A stretch of 64,000 nucleotides of DNA from Halicephalobus mephisto (GCA_009193035.1 SWDT01000060.1:62001-126000), one strand, 5' to 3'; counted from the first letter of the stretch, positions 12,230 through 25,950 are shown. Numbers and translations: made by a program. The notes: generated by a model not told the origin, from the letters alone.

Positions 12230-12720
12230 GGGATTTTTTTGAAGAATTTTCATTTTTATTTTCTTCAAAATTTAAAATTTTTAATAAAATTTAAAAATTT
12301 AATTTTAAAAATTTTAAATTTCTAAAAATCTTCTTATTTTAAAAAAATTTAATTTTTTAAAATTTTATGTAATTTTAGAATTTCGTAAATTTCTTTAAAA
12401 AATTTCAAAAATAATTTTTTAGAATAATCCAAATTTAATTTCTTAAAATTTTGTAACTTTATGTAAAAAATTCGAAAAAGTTTTAGAAATAATTTTTTAA
12501 ATTATTTCAATTTTAATTTTTTTAGAATATTCCGAATTTTTATTTTTTTAGAATATTTCTATTTTTTATTTTTTTTAGAATATTCTAAATTTTTATTTTT
12601 TTTAAAATATTCCAAATTTTTATTTTTTTAGAATATTCCAATTTTTATTTTTTTTAGAATATTCCAATTTTTATTTTTTTTAATTTCGTGTAATTTTAGA
12701 ATCTCATAGATTAGTGTGGC
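12230..12720. repeat. AT low-complexity with short reiterations
   Basis: Repeats of 'tttttttagaatattccaat' (about 30 bp) dominate 12,500-12,680. The rest is A/T-rich with no signal. Confidence 0.7.
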
Positions 12721-13029
12721 CAATTCGAAAAGTAATTTTTTGCAGAATACTCATTTGAATAGGACTGCCAGGGTTAGTTAATTAAAACGGCAAAAAGAAA
12801 CAAACACGAGAGAAGTTTTCTCGTTTAAAAAACCTCGAAAAAAAAACAATGATTCTGGATAAAGATCCCCAAAAAGGGATTTATTTTGACTTTTATTTAT
12901 TTCGACTTTTATTTTTTTTGAATTTTATCGAGTTACAAGATGTACTTCTAATGGATTTTCGGAAATTGCCTGAGGGGTTTGGACACACCTAGAATAACCT
13001 TTGGTTTTAGAATTTTATTTTTCAAATAA

Positions 13030-13640
13030 TTCTACAAAAAAGTAACTTTTCAACTAGTAACGAAAATCATCACTATTAAGTTATATTTTTCGTCACAAAT
13101 TTCTAATATTCATAAAAAAGTAACAATTATGTTACAATTGGTGTTTCTTAATAAAGTAAAAATTATTTTTTTTATGTTTATAAAAAAAAAATATAACTTT
13201 TAGGCCAGTAACAAATGGAAGCCATCACTATTAAGTTATATTTTTCGTCACAAATTTCTAATATTCATAAGAAAGTAACGATTATGTTACAATTGGTGTT
13301 TATTAATAAAGTAAAAATTGTTTTTTTTATGTTTACACAAAAAGTAACTTTTCAACCAGTAACGAAAATCATCACTATTAAGTTATATTTTTCGTCACAA
13401 ATTTCTAATATTTCTAAAAACATAATTATTATGTTACAATTGGTGTTTGTTAATAAAGTAAAAATTGTTTTTTATGTTTAAATAAAAAAGTACAATTTTT
13501 AGTCCAGTAAAAAATGTAAATCGTTATTATTAATTTACAGTTTTTATTACAAATATCTAATATTCATAAAAACGTAACGATTATGTTCGTTTTTGTCACA
13601 TTTCGCGATCGTTACGGGACCAAAAGTTATGTTTTTTGTG
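13030..13640. mobile_element. Cluster of family B MITE-like copies
   Basis: Four partial or complete family B units lie in tandem. They share 'agttatatttttcgtcacaa' and 'cataaaaaagtaac' followed by 'attatgttacaattggtgtt'. The last copy ends with the inverted terminus at about 13,630. The piece 13,215-13,480 is almost identical to 24,051-24,320, so the composite itself was duplicated. The ORF across it is repeat sequence. Confidence 0.7.
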
Positions 13641-14030
13641 CTTACTGTATCGCGAAGTGTATAGTTGAAAAACGAAAAATACTAGGGACATGCCTAAGGG
13701 CAATTCTAAAAACACTGAAAAAAAATATTTTTTTATATTTTTGTGTTTCAAACAACCCTACCGTATGAATGAAGTCTGTCGTTGACACGCAGGAAGAAAC
13801 CAAAAAAGGGATGTCAGAGCCAAATGGAGAGCTGTTAGAGGGTGTATCAGATTATGAAATCAGAGGACTTGGGGGCGGCCGTCTCCGGGGATCAATGTGG
13901 GAGTCAACCGAGATAAAAATGATTTATGAACAAATTTGGTTTCTGACCAAAAATACAGAATAAAAAAAACTTTTTTTTTGAAGAAAAAAAATCGAAAATT
14001 AGCAATCACCAAGATTCAGAAAACTTTAAT
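13640..14030. other. GC-richer unique island with open frame
   Basis: Positions 13,769-13,963 (+) hold a 64-codon ORF of unusually protein-like composition (segments EETKKGMSEPNGELLEG and RGLGGGRLRGSMW). A CGCAG acceptor-like site lies at about 13,791. No donor or partner exon is convincing, so it is not called as a gene. Confidence 0.35.
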
Positions 14031-15930
14031 TATTTCAGATTTAATTTGTGAAAGAAATTTGGTCTTTGGACGAAAATACAGTATGAAAATAGAAGTTATT
14101 TTGAAAATAAAATATTTAAATTAATTAACAACCAAAATTTAAAAAATGTTGATTATTTTATATATAATATATTAATAAATTTACTTTGAGCAAAAATACA
14201 GTATGAAAACAGAAAAATTATTTTGAAAATAAAATATTTAAATTAATTGATAACTAAGATTTTAAAAATGTTAACTATTTCATATATAATATATTAATAA
14301 ATTTACCTTGAACAAAAATACAGTATGAAAATAAAAAAGTTATCTTGAAAATAAAAAATCGAAATTCACCGACAACTGGTATTCAGAAAAAATTAATTAT
14401 CTCATAATTGATGTACTGTCAAATTTACTCTGAGCGGAAATACAGTATACTAACAGAAAAAATGTTTCGAAAAAATTCAAATTCATTGATGACTAAGATA
14501 AACAAAAATTATTTCAGATACAATTTACGAAGAAAATTGGTCTTTAACCGAAAAAATTAATATATAAAAAAACAGAAATTTTCTCGAAGAAAAATGACTA
14601 TTCTAATTCATGCATAACAAAGATTTAAAAAAACTAATTACTTAACACATGATTTGTGAGGGTAGTTGGCTGCTAAACGAAAACAAACGACAAAAATATA
14701 ATTTCAACAAAATTTTTAAATTCATATATAATCGAAATTTTGAAAAATTAATCACATCAGAACACTGCATATAAGTAAAAAAAGTTTCTAAACGAAAATA
14801 CAGTAAAACAAAGTTGTTTCAAAAAATATTCAAATTTATATATTTTTAAAATTTTAAAAAATTAACTAATTATAAAATAAGATTTTTGAAATTTTGATTT
14901 TTTAAACAAAAGTACAGTAAAACAAAATTATTCAAATTTATATATTATTATAATTTAAAAAAAATTAACTAACTATAAAATAAGATTTTTGAAGTTTTGG
15001 TTTTTTAAACAAAAGTACAGTAAAACAAAATTATTCAAATTTATATATTTTTAAAATTTTAAAAAATTAACTAACTATAAAATACGATTTTCGAAATTTT
15101 GATTTTTAAGCAAAAATACAGTAAAACAAAATTGTCTCAAAAAATATTCAAATTTATGTATGCTTTAAGGTTAGAAGAACAACTATCTCAAGATACAAAA
15201 TGAATGAGGTTGAGTTTTGAATAAAAGTACTATACAATAACAAAGCTGTCTCAAAAAGGGAAAATCCAAATTCACGTACGACTAAGATTTTTAAAAAGTT
15301 AATTAGCTTTAAAATTTTGTTCATAAAAAATCTTGGTCTTTAAACAAAGATACTACATAATAACAAAGTTGTCTCAAGAACAAAATACTCAATTTCACGT
15401 ACGACTAAGACTAAGAAAAATTAATTACCTCGAGATATAGTTCATAAAAAAGTCTGGTTTTTAGACGGAGATACTGTATAAAAACAGAAAAGTTATTTCA
15501 AAAAGAAAATGTTCAACTTTATATACAACTGAGATTTTTTTTAAATTAATTAATTTTGAAATTTGGTTTATAAAAAAGTCTGGTTTTTAGATAAAGATAC
15601 TGTATAAAAACAGAAAACTTGTCTTGAGAAGAAAATGTTCAACTTTATATACAATTGAGATTTTTTTAAAATTAATCCTAAGATATAGTTCATAAAAAAG
15701 CTTGGTTTTTAGACGAAGATGCTGTATAAAAACAGAAAACTTGTCTCGAGAGGAAAATGTTCAAATTTATATACAACTGAGATTTTTTTAAAATTAATTA
15801 ACTTTGAAATTTCGTTCATAAAAAAGTTTGGTTTTTAGACCGAGATACTGTATAAAAACAGAAAAGTTATTTCAAAAAGAAAATGTTCAAATTTATATGA
15901 AACTGAGAGTTTCAAAAATATAAAAAAATT
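14030..15930. repeat. Long tandem array, unit about 115-130 bp, about 15 copies
   Basis: Diverged units share 'aaaatacagtatgaaaacag', 'ttaattatctcaaaa' and 'aaattcatatataac'. Each copy carries an ACAGTA or TACTGTA heptamer. No coding signal is present in the 1.9 kb. Confidence 0.8.
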
Positions 15931-16103
15931 AAAAATTAAAGTTTATCGAACGTGATTCCAGATGGATGACAACAGGTGAAATCGACAGTAATTAAAGTCA
16001 CAAAATTTAAAATAGAAACTTTACTCTGATTTTATGGAAAATTTAACATTATTCAACTCACTAACGAGCTGATTTGAAGTAGTATTAACAGTGATAATCA
16101 CAA

Positions 16104-16736
16104 TACAGTAGAACTTGGATATCAGATATCCCCGCTATGATATATCTCTTTTTATAGCATACGGTGCGAGTGAGTTTGGTTAGTCTGCCTTCAAATTTAT
16201 CCCGGATATAACATATTCTTTCTTATAACATACGCTTTGGCCGGTCCTAAATAGATACCTTATATCCAAGTTCTACTGTAATACTATCATAAAAATGGAA
16301 ATGGAACAAGTTTATTTTGAAATTGTAATACAGTATAACTTGGATATACGATGCTCTCTCTATAACATATCCCTTCTTATAACATACCCTTTGACCGGTG
16401 CTTAGAAGTTACCTTATATCCAAGTTCTACTGTAATACTATCATAAAAATGGAAATAGAATAATTTTATTTTGAAATTATAATACAGGACTTGGATATAA
16501 GATACTTCCTCTATAACATATCCCTTCTTATAACATACCCTTTGACCGGTGCTTAGAAGTTACCTTATATCCAAGTTCTACTGTAATACTATCATAAAAA
16601 TGGAAATGGAACAAGTTTATTTTGAAATTATAATACAGGACTTGGATATAAGATATCCCCGTTATAACATATCCTTTCTTATAACATACCCTTTGCCCCA
16701 TCTCAAAGGGGTACCTTATATCCAAGTCCTACTGTA
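16104..16736. mobile_element. Array of four pogo/Tigger-like MITEs
   Basis: Four elements lie at 16,104-16,280, 16,329-16,434, 16,493-16,585 and 16,634-16,736. Each begins TA-CAGTAGAACTTGGATAT (the third and fourth have a short deletion, CAGGACTTGGATAT). Each ends ATATCCAAGTTCTACTG-TA. The CAGT termini with flanking TA are typical of Tc1/mariner-superfamily elements, and the style resembles pogo/Tigger MITEs. Copies are separated by a conserved 48-60 bp spacer ('ataaaaatggaaatggaaca'). They encode no transposase. Related copies lie at 52.0-52.35 and 57.8 kb. Confidence 0.8.
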
Positions 16737-16799
16737 TTATAAAAATTTGAAATTTTTGATTACGAATTTGAACACGAATTTTTCAACTTTTTAGAAAAT

Positions 16800-17930
16800 C
16801 CCAAAATTTAAATTTGAAATTAGTTTTAAAAATGATATTGAAAAATTAAAAATAAAATTTTCAAAATTCAAATTTGAAAATATTTTTAAAATTAATTTTT
16901 TAATATTTTTAAAATGTAAGTTTGAAAATATTTTAAAAAATGATGTTATTGCAAAAATTAGAAATCAATATTCTTACGAAATTACCCCAACGTACATTTT
17001 CTGAAGTTTTTAGAAATTCATGTAATTTGAGGTTGAAGGTAATCGTTTTAAAATGATGTTATTGTAAAAATTACTATTCTTATGAAACTGTCCCAACGCG
17101 AATTTCCTGAGTTTTTAGAAAGTTCAAAAATTCAAAATTAAAGATATTTAAAAAAAATTAATTTTTATAAAAAATAAAAAATAAAATTTTTTCGAATTTT
17201 TTGAAAGTTTGAAATTTCAAAATTAAAGTTATTTTTTTAAATAATTTTTATAAAAAATTAAAAGTTAAATTTTTTTGAAATTTCGAAATTAAAGTTATTT
17301 TTTAAAAATAATTTTTATAAAAAATTAAAAATTAAATTTTTTCGAATTTTTTTGAAAGTTTGAAATTTCGAAATTAAAGATATTTTTTAAAAATAATTTT
17401 TATAAAAAATTAAAAGTTAAATTTTTTATAGAATTGCTTCGGCACGAAGTTCCAGAATCTGACATTCAGATGTCAGTTTCAGAGTCATAATATTACAAAA
17501 ATAAAAATTTCCAAATTCGAAAATGAATAATATTTATTAAAAATTTCTAATTATTACTGTAGCCACTATCCAGTTCTATTTTTTAAAAAATTCGAATTTT
17601 AAAAATATTAAAAATATAAAAATATAAAAATATGAAAAATGAATAGTAAAAAGTAAAAAAATAAAAAATATAAAATACAAAAGTAAAAAATAAAAAATAA
17701 AAAATAAAACAAAACAAAAGTAAAAAGATTTTTAAATTAATAAATAAAAATTGGAAATTAAAAATAAAATATAAAATATAAATATAAATTTAAAGAACAA
17801 AAAATAAAAATTAGAAATAAAAAAAAATAAAATATAAAATATAAATTAAAAAAATAAAAATTAGACATCAGAAATTAAAAATTAAATTTAAAAAATAAAA
17901 TTTAAAAATAAAGAAATCAATGAAGATTGC
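16800..17930. repeat. AT-rich low complexity with two short arrays
   Basis: 16,900-17,430 has 90-110 bp diverged units around 'ttttataaaaaataaaa' and 'cccaacgcgaatttcctgag'. 17,580-17,930 is an A-rich 'aaaaataaaatataaa' tract. Confidence 0.6.
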
Positions 17931-17939
17931 ATTTTCTGA

Positions 17940-18250
17940 ATGAAAGAAATACGTGGAATTGCTACCTCAGGGGAGAGATTTTTCGGCATCATCGAGCGGA
18001 CCAGAGCGAAGGGAAGGACGGACGGCTTCGTCGAGCCCCCACCACCCGCCTCTGTGGTAACTGATGCCAGGCCAAATAAAGGAAAAAAGGACTCTGACTA
18101 AATTCTCATGATGAAAGCCGAAATGAAGAAAGGGGAAAGTTAACACGGACTTTAAACCCCATTTAATTACAGATTTTTCAACAGACGACCACACCAGGTG
18201 GATTTCGACATTCATCAACCTTGTCTGTGGAAATTTCCAAATTACATTAC
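17940..18250. other. GC-rich unique island
   Basis: About 300 bp of high-complexity sequence sits inside A/T repeats. The minus strand has an 83-codon ORF (17,967-18,218) without recognisable domains. It may be a lone exon, a pseudogene fragment or a transposon remnant. I cannot decide. Confidence 0.35.
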
Positions 18251-18299
18251 TTCAAAATTTATATAAAAATCGTTAAAAATGTCAAAAAGTAAAAATAAA

Positions 18300-19450
18300 A
18301 CTAATTAAAAATTTTAAAAATTAATTTAAATTTAAAATTTAAAATTTAAAAATAATTAAAATTTAAAAAATAATTAAAATTTAAAATTTAAAAAATAATT
18401 TAAATTTAAAAAATAATTAAAATCAAAAAAAAAATAAAAATAATTAAATTTAAGAAAAAAATTTTTGAATTTAAAAAAAATAAAAATTTTTGAATTTTAA
18501 AAATGTTTTAAAAATTATGATTTTTAGTTTTTGAAGATTTCAGAAGTTTATGTGTGATTTTGCAAGGTTTCAGACGGCTCCATAGAAGTCTAGAAACATC
18601 TGCTGGACTTTGGTTGAAAAATCAAAAATAAACTCTCGTCATGAAACGGTCTCGACACGAATTCTTAGAAGCTTTTAAACATTTTGGTCTTCAAAGTTAT
18701 TTGAAATTTTTATGAGATTCTGCAAAATGTCAGGATTTTCTATAAGATTCTCAAAAATTCCAAAAAATTTTACTGTATTTTTGGGGATTCTGAAATTCCA
18801 GAAAATTTCATAATATTTTTGGGGATTCTGAAATTTCAGAAAATTTCATAATATTTTTGAAGATTCTAAAATTTTACAAAATTTTACGATACTTTTGGAG
18901 ATTCTGAAATTCCAAAAACCTTTACTGTATTTTTGAAGATTCTAAAATTTTACAAATTTTTACAATATTTTTGAAGATTCTAAAATTCCAAAAACTTTTA
19001 CTGTATTTTTGAAGATTCTGAAATTTCACAAAATTTCAAAATTTATAAATTTTTAGAATTTTTCGAAATTTTTTATTAAAATTTTTAAATTTTTTACTTT
19101 TTTTAACTTTATAAATTTTTTCGAAAATTCCACAACCTCTCGTGGAATTCTAGTTCTAAGAAATTCAAAATTTAATCCTTAAAAAATTCTCCATGCAGCG
19201 ACTCCATTTCATTTGTCTTGTTGCCAATTTTCCTGACACGAAAACAAAATTAATAAAAAAAACATAAAATTTTAAAAATGTTTAAAAAAAACATAAAATT
19301 TTAAAAATATTAAAAAACATAAAAATTTTAAAAATGTTTAAAAAAATAGAAATTTTGAAAATATTAAAAAACATAAAATTTTAAAAATGTTTAAAAAAAT
19401 ATTTAAAAAACATAAAATTTTGAAAATATTTAAAAAAATTAAGATATTCA
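18300..19450. repeat. AT low complexity and about 40-bp repeats
   Basis: 18,300-18,500 and 19,240-19,440 are A/T-rich. 18,700-19,030 consists of 40-42 bp units around 'gattctgaaattccagaaaa' and 'ttttactgtatttttg'. Confidence 0.7.
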
Positions 19451-19499
19451 AAAATAAAAATAAATTTAAAATTTACAAAACTATCACTTTTTTCGCAAT

Positions 19500-20130
19500 C
19501 GGACCCACCCAACTTTATTATAAAAATAAAACTTGTTTTGAAATTTTTTATGATCTTTGGATATGATTAAAGAACATTTCAGAAAGTTCTAGGGCTTGCC
19601 AGAATATATTAGGTGGTTTTTGAACTTTTTAAAATTACATAAAAATTAATTTTGCAATTTCTGGTCCCGAGTGGAAAATTTTGGAAATTCGTTGTAAGAC
19701 AGTTTTCTTATTTTTTTAAATTTTAAATTTTAATAAAGATAATTATTTTTGAACTTTTTAAAATTATATAAAAATTAATTTTGCAATTTCTGGTCTCGAG
19801 TGGAAAATTTCGGAAATGTGTCATATGGTAATTTATTTAAATTTTTGAGACAGATATTTATAATTTCGATAAAAATAAAGATTTTTGAATTTTTTAGAAT
19901 TATATAAAAATTAATTTTGCAATTTCTGGTCCCAAGCGGAAAATTTTGGAAATTCGTTGTAAGACAGTTTTCTTAATTTTTTTTAAATTTTTAATAAAGA
20001 TAATTATTTTTGAACTTTTTAAAATTACATAAAAATTAATTTTGCAATTTCTGGTCCCGAGTGGAAAATTTTGGGAATTCGTTGTAAGACAGTTTTCTTA
20101 ATTTTTTAAATTTTAGTAATAATTTTTTTC
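19500..20130. repeat. Tandem repeat, unit about 120-125 bp, five copies
   Basis: Copies carry 'ttgcaatttctggtcccgag' followed by 'tggaaaattttggaaattcg' and 'ttgtaagacagttttcttaa'. Confidence 0.85.
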
Positions 20131-20279
20131 ACTTTCTATAATTATTTAAAATAATATTTTATAGTTTATGACATCAACTAGAAAATTCTCAGTCTGTGTA
20201 GGATTAATTTCTCGACCTTATGACTAACATTCTTAATTTTCTCAACATCATGATTAAAAATTTGAGAACCATTGAACCG

Positions 20280-20620
20280 CAAGTTTTTACTTTTTAGGTC
20301 CCAACTGGAAAATTACAAAATTTCCATTCAGATGATTTCTTACTTTTTATGTTAAACATTTTAAATTTCTACAGTAATAAAATTGAAAATTTTTTAAAAC
20401 GATATACTCAAAAATTTCCACTTTTTAGGTCCCAACTGGAAAATTACAAAATTTCCATTCAGATGATTTTTTACTTTTTATATTAAACTTTTAAATTTCT
20501 ACAGTAATGTAATTAAAATTCTTTAAAACGATAAAATGACAAATTTCCACTTTTTTGGTTTCAACTGGAAAATTACAAAATTTCTAAAAAATTCATGACA
20601 AATATTTCTTTTGTACAGTA
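20280..20620. repeat. Tandem repeat, unit about 120 bp, three copies
   Basis: Each unit has 'ttaggtcccaactggaaaat' followed by 'tacaaaatttccattcagat'. Confidence 0.85.
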
Positions 20621-20789
20621 ATGTAATTATCCATTTATGGCATTAGTTGTTTAAACATTTTTTTACTTTTTGCAGAATTAATTGTATTCAATAAGTCGAA
20701 AATAGCACTACGGAATCTAGTTCAGTGATGTCACCTTTAGTTCACACTCGAGAAACCAAATCAGGATTTAATCCTTTTGATGAAAAACG

Positions 20790-21650
20790 AAAATAAAATG
20801 ACTTTAAATAATTTTACAAATATGTAAAACATCGTAGAAAAGGGGTCCCAGCACGAAAATTTTTGAGAGATTAAAAAATTATTTTATATTATTTTTTTAA
20901 TAATCTTTGTATGATATTGAACAAGAATTAAATAATTTTATAAATATATAAGGCATCGTAGAAAAGGGGTCCCAGCACGAAAGTACCCCAGAAATTAAAT
21001 AGTTACTTTATATTGTATTTTTTAGTATTCTTTCTATAGTCAGATTTTTGATATTGACAAAAAAATTAAAAAACTTTAAATAATTTTACAAATATATAAG
21101 ACATCATTGAAAAAGGTCCCAACACGAAAATCCCCGAAAGATTAAATAACTACTTTATATTGTATTTTTTAGTATTCTTTATACGGTAAGATTTTCGATA
21201 TTGACAAAAAAAAATTTAAAAACCTTAAGTAATTTTACAAATATATAAGACATCATTGAAAAAGGTCCCAGCACGAAAATCCCCGAAAGATTAAATAACT
21301 ACTTTATATTGTATTTTTTAGTATTCTTTATACAGTCAGGTTTTTGATATTAACAAAAAAAAATTAAAAAACTTTAAATAATTTTACAAATATATAAGAC
21401 ATCATCGGAAAAGGTCCCAGCACGAAAATCCCCGAAAGATTAAATAACTACTTTATATTGTATTTTTTAGTATTCTTTATACGGTAAGATTTTCGATATT
21501 GACAAAAAAAAATTTAAAAACCTTAAGTAATTTTACAAATATATAAGACATCATTGAAAAAGGTCCTAACACGAAAGTTCCTGAAAGACTAAATAACTAC
21601 TTTATATTGTATTTTTTAGTATTCTTTATACAGTAAGATTTTCGATATAT
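20790..21650. repeat. Tandem repeat, unit about 140 bp, six to seven copies
   Basis: Units share 'aaaggtcccagcacgaaaat', 'gattaaataactactttata' and 'ttttttagtattctttatac'. The central copies are nearly identical. Confidence 0.9.
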
Positions 21651-21659
21651 TGTAAATAA

Positions 21660-22980
21660 TTTTGATATTTTTCATTCTAGTCCTGGTACTACAGCACCCA
21701 TAAAAAATCCGTTTCCCGTTGTCGTAAAAGAGGTGAAAAAAAATAGTTTTTTTGAATGGTTTTTTTCCGGAAAAATGTGGATTTTCTTTTTTTAGAACGA
21801 AGGTGGAAAATGACGGAACAAATTTTTTTTGGATTTAAAAATAAAGGATGTATTTACACCTGTCAATGTGGGAGTCGGATTTCCTTTTTTAGAATCCAAA
21901 ATTCGGCTAGTTTTTGATCGAAAATGAAATTAATGTTTTTTTTAAATTTATTTTTTTTTAATTAATGAGTTAATTTTTTTAAATTTATTTTTTAAAAAAT
22001 TTATTTTTTTTAATTTACTTATTTTTAAAATTTATTAATTTTTAAAATTTTTTAAAATTTATTTTTTTTTATTTTTTTAAATTTATTTTAATTTTTAAAA
22101 TTTTTTTATAACTTTTAAAAAAAATTTATTTTCGATTTTTTAAGAAATTTATTTTTAAATTTTTTCTAATATTAGTGTTCTCCTGAGATTAGCAGTTTAA
22201 GAAATTAAAAATAAATAAAATTAATTAACATTTTTAAATTTTATATCCTTACTAGGAATATACGTCAACGGATATTAAAAATTGCATGATTTGTGAGATT
22301 TCGAAAATTGACTATATTTTTGGATTTAATTAAAACAAAAAAATTAAAATTAATAAATTTTCGAAAATTAATTATCTCAATTTTTGATTTAATATAAAAA
22401 TAAAATTCACAAAAATTAAAAAAATTTAAAATAATTAAAAATTGTTATTTTTAAAATAAAAATTATTTCAAAAATAAAATTCGCGAAAATTAAAAATAAC
22501 AATTTTTAATTATTTTGAATTTTTTTAAAATAAAAAATTATTACAAAAATAAAATTCGCGAAAATTAAAAATAACAATTTTGAATTTTTTTGAATTTTTT
22601 TAAAATAAAAAATTATTTCAAAAATAAAAATAATTTTAAGATGGATTTTTGGGATTACAGTAATCTTTGTGAAGATTTTAATTTTGTGTAAATTTCGTAA
22701 TTAATTATATTTTAAAAAATAAAAAATAAACTTTTTTATAAAACTGTCTCGACGCGAATTTCTGAAGGTTTTTAGAATTACAGTAATCTTTGTGAAAATT
22801 TTATGTAGATTCTGTAATCAATTATATTATAAAAATAAAAATTACAAAATCGTCTCGATGTGAAGTTCTAGAAACTACAGTAATTTATGCAACAATTTCG
22901 GTTTTTTCACGGATATTTTGTAATTTTATATTATTTCATAATTATTTTTCCGAAACTATATTTTTCTTAGATTTAGGAAC
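21660..22980. repeat. AT-rich DNA with short repeats
   Basis: 21,670-21,900 is slightly richer in unique sequence. 21,940-22,160 is T-rich low complexity. 22,440-22,620 has about 90-bp repeats ('aaaataaaattcgcgaaaat'). 22,650-22,900 holds two units with 'gtctcgacgcgaatttctga'. No gene is supported. Confidence 0.6.
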
Positions 22981-23004
22981 TTCTGCACAGAAGAAATAAA
23001 TACA

Positions 23005-23850
23005 TGGCATGGATGAATGGACATACTAAAAAGGCTCTAATGTATCAGATACATTACATTCAATATGTCGATACATAAAGTACAATATCGATTCATTATA
23101 TTCAATATATGGACACATAAAAAAGATTCTGATTTACCAGATACGTTTTATTTAATGCACTAGTACATTAAGTTGATATCGGTGCATTGTATATAATATA
23201 TTTGATATATTAGAACTGTTCTAATATATTCAATAAATTAAGTTGATATCGGCATATTGAATATAATATATTTGATATATTAGAATCGTTCTAATGTATC
23301 CAATAAATTAAGTTGATATCGGTGCATTTTATATAATATATTTGATAGATTAGAATCGTTCTAATGTATCCAATAAATTAAGTTGATATCGGTGCATTGA
23401 ATACAATATATTTGATATATTAGAACTGTTCTAATATATCCAATAAATGAACTTGACTTCGGCATATTGAATACAATATATTTGATATATTAGAACTGTT
23501 CTAATATATTCAATAAATTAAGTTGATATCGGCATATTGAATACAATATATTTGATATATTAGAACTGTTCTAATGTATCCAATAAATGAACTTGACTTC
23601 GGCATATTGAATACAATATATTTGATAGATTAGAACTGTTCTAATGTATCCAATAAATTAAGTTGATATCGGGGTATTATATATAATATATCAATACATT
23701 GAATATATCTAGTACATCAGAGTCGTTTTAATGCATCTATGCACTACATACAATGCTTCGATATCAACTTAACTGCCGATATATTGAATATAATGTATCT
23801 AATAAATCAAAGCCGTTTTAATATACTTTTTCGTATGTAGATTAGGATCG
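23005..23850. repeat. Family C block with a 70-bp minisatellite, seven units
   Basis: Between about 23,211 and 23,700 the sequence repeats every 70 bp. Unit starts at 23,281, 23,351, 23,421, 23,491, 23,561 and 23,631 carry 'tagaactgttctaatgtatc' and 'aataaattaagttgatatcg'. The flanks (23,010-23,200 and 23,700-23,850) are single family C copies with 'ctgatttaccagatac' and 'agccgttttaatatac' ends. Confidence 0.9.
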
Positions 23851-23856
23851 TATAGA

Positions 23857-24480
23857 ATAATACACAAAAATAAACAACTTTTGACCCAGTAACAAATGGA
23901 AGTCGTCACTATTAAGTTATATTTTCCATGAATATTTGGCATTTATGATAAAAATACAACGATTTATGTTACAATCGGTGTTTATTAATAAAGGAAAAAT
24001 TATGTCATTTGTGTTTATAGAAAAAATTATAACTTTTGACCCAGTAACAAATGGAAGCCATCACTATTAAGTTATATTTTTCGTCACAAATTTCTAATAT
24101 TCATAAAAAAGTAACGATTATGTTACAATTGGTGTTTGTTAATAAAGTAAAAATTGTTTTTTTTATGTTTACACAAAAAGTAACTTTTCAACCAGTAACG
24201 AAAATCATCACTATTAAGTTATATTTTTCGTCACAAATGTCTAATATTCCTAAAAACATAATTATTATGTTACAATTGGTGTTTGTTAATAAAGTAAAAA
24301 TTATTTTTTTATGTTTACACAAAAAATTATAACTTTTGACCCAGTAACAGATGAAAGCCGTCACTATTAAGTTATATTTTTCGTCACAAATGTCTAATAT
24401 TCATAAAAAAGTAACGATTATCTTAATTTTTGTCACATTTCGCAATTGTTAGGGAGCCAAAAGTTTGGATTTCTGTGTAG
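23857..24480. mobile_element. Cluster of family B MITE-like copies
   Basis: Four tandem or nested units match the 13.0-13.6 kb cluster. They share 'ttttgacccagtaacaaatg', 'agttatatttttcgtcacaa' and an inverted 3' end at about 24,460-24,478. Confidence 0.7.
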
Positions 24481-24499
24481 GTATGTATTTAAAAATTAT

Positions 24500-24985
24500 A
24501 AATGCAAAAAATAATACGATAATAAAGTAATTTTATTTTGGCGGATTGGCATGAAGGTTGTCAAACACCCTCCTCCTGCACTTGGAGTAAAATTCTAAAA
24601 ATTACAAAATTAAAAGGCTTCCAAATCGGCTTAATTTTTGAACTAGATCAGCTTCCAAAAATATTCTTATTTTTAAAGAATATGCCTCGGGCAAAATGCC
24701 ATCATTTTCGGACACGTGAGGGACCACTTTTCCGTTTTTGTAAAAAACCGGTGTCAAATTTCTAAAAGATTTTAAATTATCCATAAAGTTAAAAATTACT
24801 CATGGTGTTAGAAAAAACGTGAACGGCGGAAATATAAGAGGATAAAATATGAAAGCGGACAAACTATAAGATCGAAAATATAAGATGGGGATAGTAAGTT
24901 CCTGTTGCTTTTTTAGGCTGGATTTAGGCTTGGGAAAATCCAGGTATGGATACAGAAATGTCTTTAAAGAGTAAAGAAAGCATAT
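24500..24985. other. Unique stretch, no supported gene
   Basis: 24,538-24,765 contains overlapping ORFs on both strands (75 and 60 codons) without domain signal. 24,800-24,960 holds 'aatataagaggataaaatat' strings that herald the following minisatellite. Confidence 0.35.
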
Positions 24986-24989
24986 TTTC

Positions 24990-25185
24990 GATCTTATATT
25001 TTATCCATTCTTATATTTTATCCATTTTTATATTTTATCTATTTTTATATTTTATCCCTTTTTATATTTTATCCATTTTTATATTTTATCCATTTTTATA
25101 TTTTATCAATTTTTATATTTTATCTATTTTTATATTTTTATATTTTGTCTATTTTTATATTTTATCCATTTTTATATTTCATCCT
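24990..25185. repeat. 18-bp minisatellite
   Basis: About ten copies of 'ttttatattttatccatt'. The apparent hydrophobic ORF is repeat translation (YPFLYFI-type). Confidence 0.9.
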
Positions 25186-25319
25186 ATTGTCTAGAAAAAA
25201 TAAATTTCTAAAAATCAAAATCGAAAACAAAGTTTATTTTTAATTTTTAAAATTGTGATTTTTATATAAAATTATTTTGAAACGAATTTTTTGAAGTTTT
25301 TAAAAAATTAAAAAATTTG

Positions 25320-25950
25320 AGATTGAAGATATTTGTTTTGAAATTTATTAGACTTTGGAAAAAGTGGGAAATTTTCATGTGATTCTGGAAAATCCCAAAA
25401 GGTGTCATAAGATTTTTAAAATTCCAGGAAATTTCACAGAATTCAGAAAATTTCAAAAGTTTATGAGATTTTTGAAAATTAAAGAACTTTCTAGTGAATT
25501 TTAGAGGATTCTGGAAATTTCACAGAATTCTGAAATTTTCGTAAACTTTTGAAATTTTTGAAAATTAAAAAGCTTTCTAGTGAATTTTAGATTCTTAAAA
25601 TTTTATAGAATTCTGAAAATTTCATAAAATTTTGAGATTCTAAAAAATTAAAGAACTTTCTAGTGAATTTTAGATTCTTAAAATTTTATAGAATTCTGAA
25701 GTTTTCATAAACTTATGAGATTCTAAAAAATTAAAAAGCTTTTTAGTGAATTTCACAGAATTCTGAAATTTTCAGAAACTTATGAGATTCTAAAAAATTC
25801 AAGAACCTTAAATTCGATTCTAGCGGATTTAAAAAATTTCATAAAATTTTGGAAGCCGTTATACGATCCCTAAATATTCCAGAACCTTCTGGTGAATTCT
25901 ACAAAATTCTAAAAATTCCATAGGATTCTCAAATGCTCCAAAAATTTATA
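25320..25950. repeat. Degenerate repeat, about 65-90 bp units
   Basis: Units are built from 'gaactttctagtgaatttta' and 'tcacagaattctgaaatttt'. They are AT-rich and noncoding. Confidence 0.7.

Noticed and set aside
13215..13481. 88-codon ORF, nearly identical to one at 24,051-24,332
   Set aside because: Conservation is explained by duplicated MITE sequence, and the frame crosses two element copies.
24946..25194. Hydrophobic 82-codon ORF resembling a membrane protein
   Set aside because: It is the translation of an 18-bp AT minisatellite.
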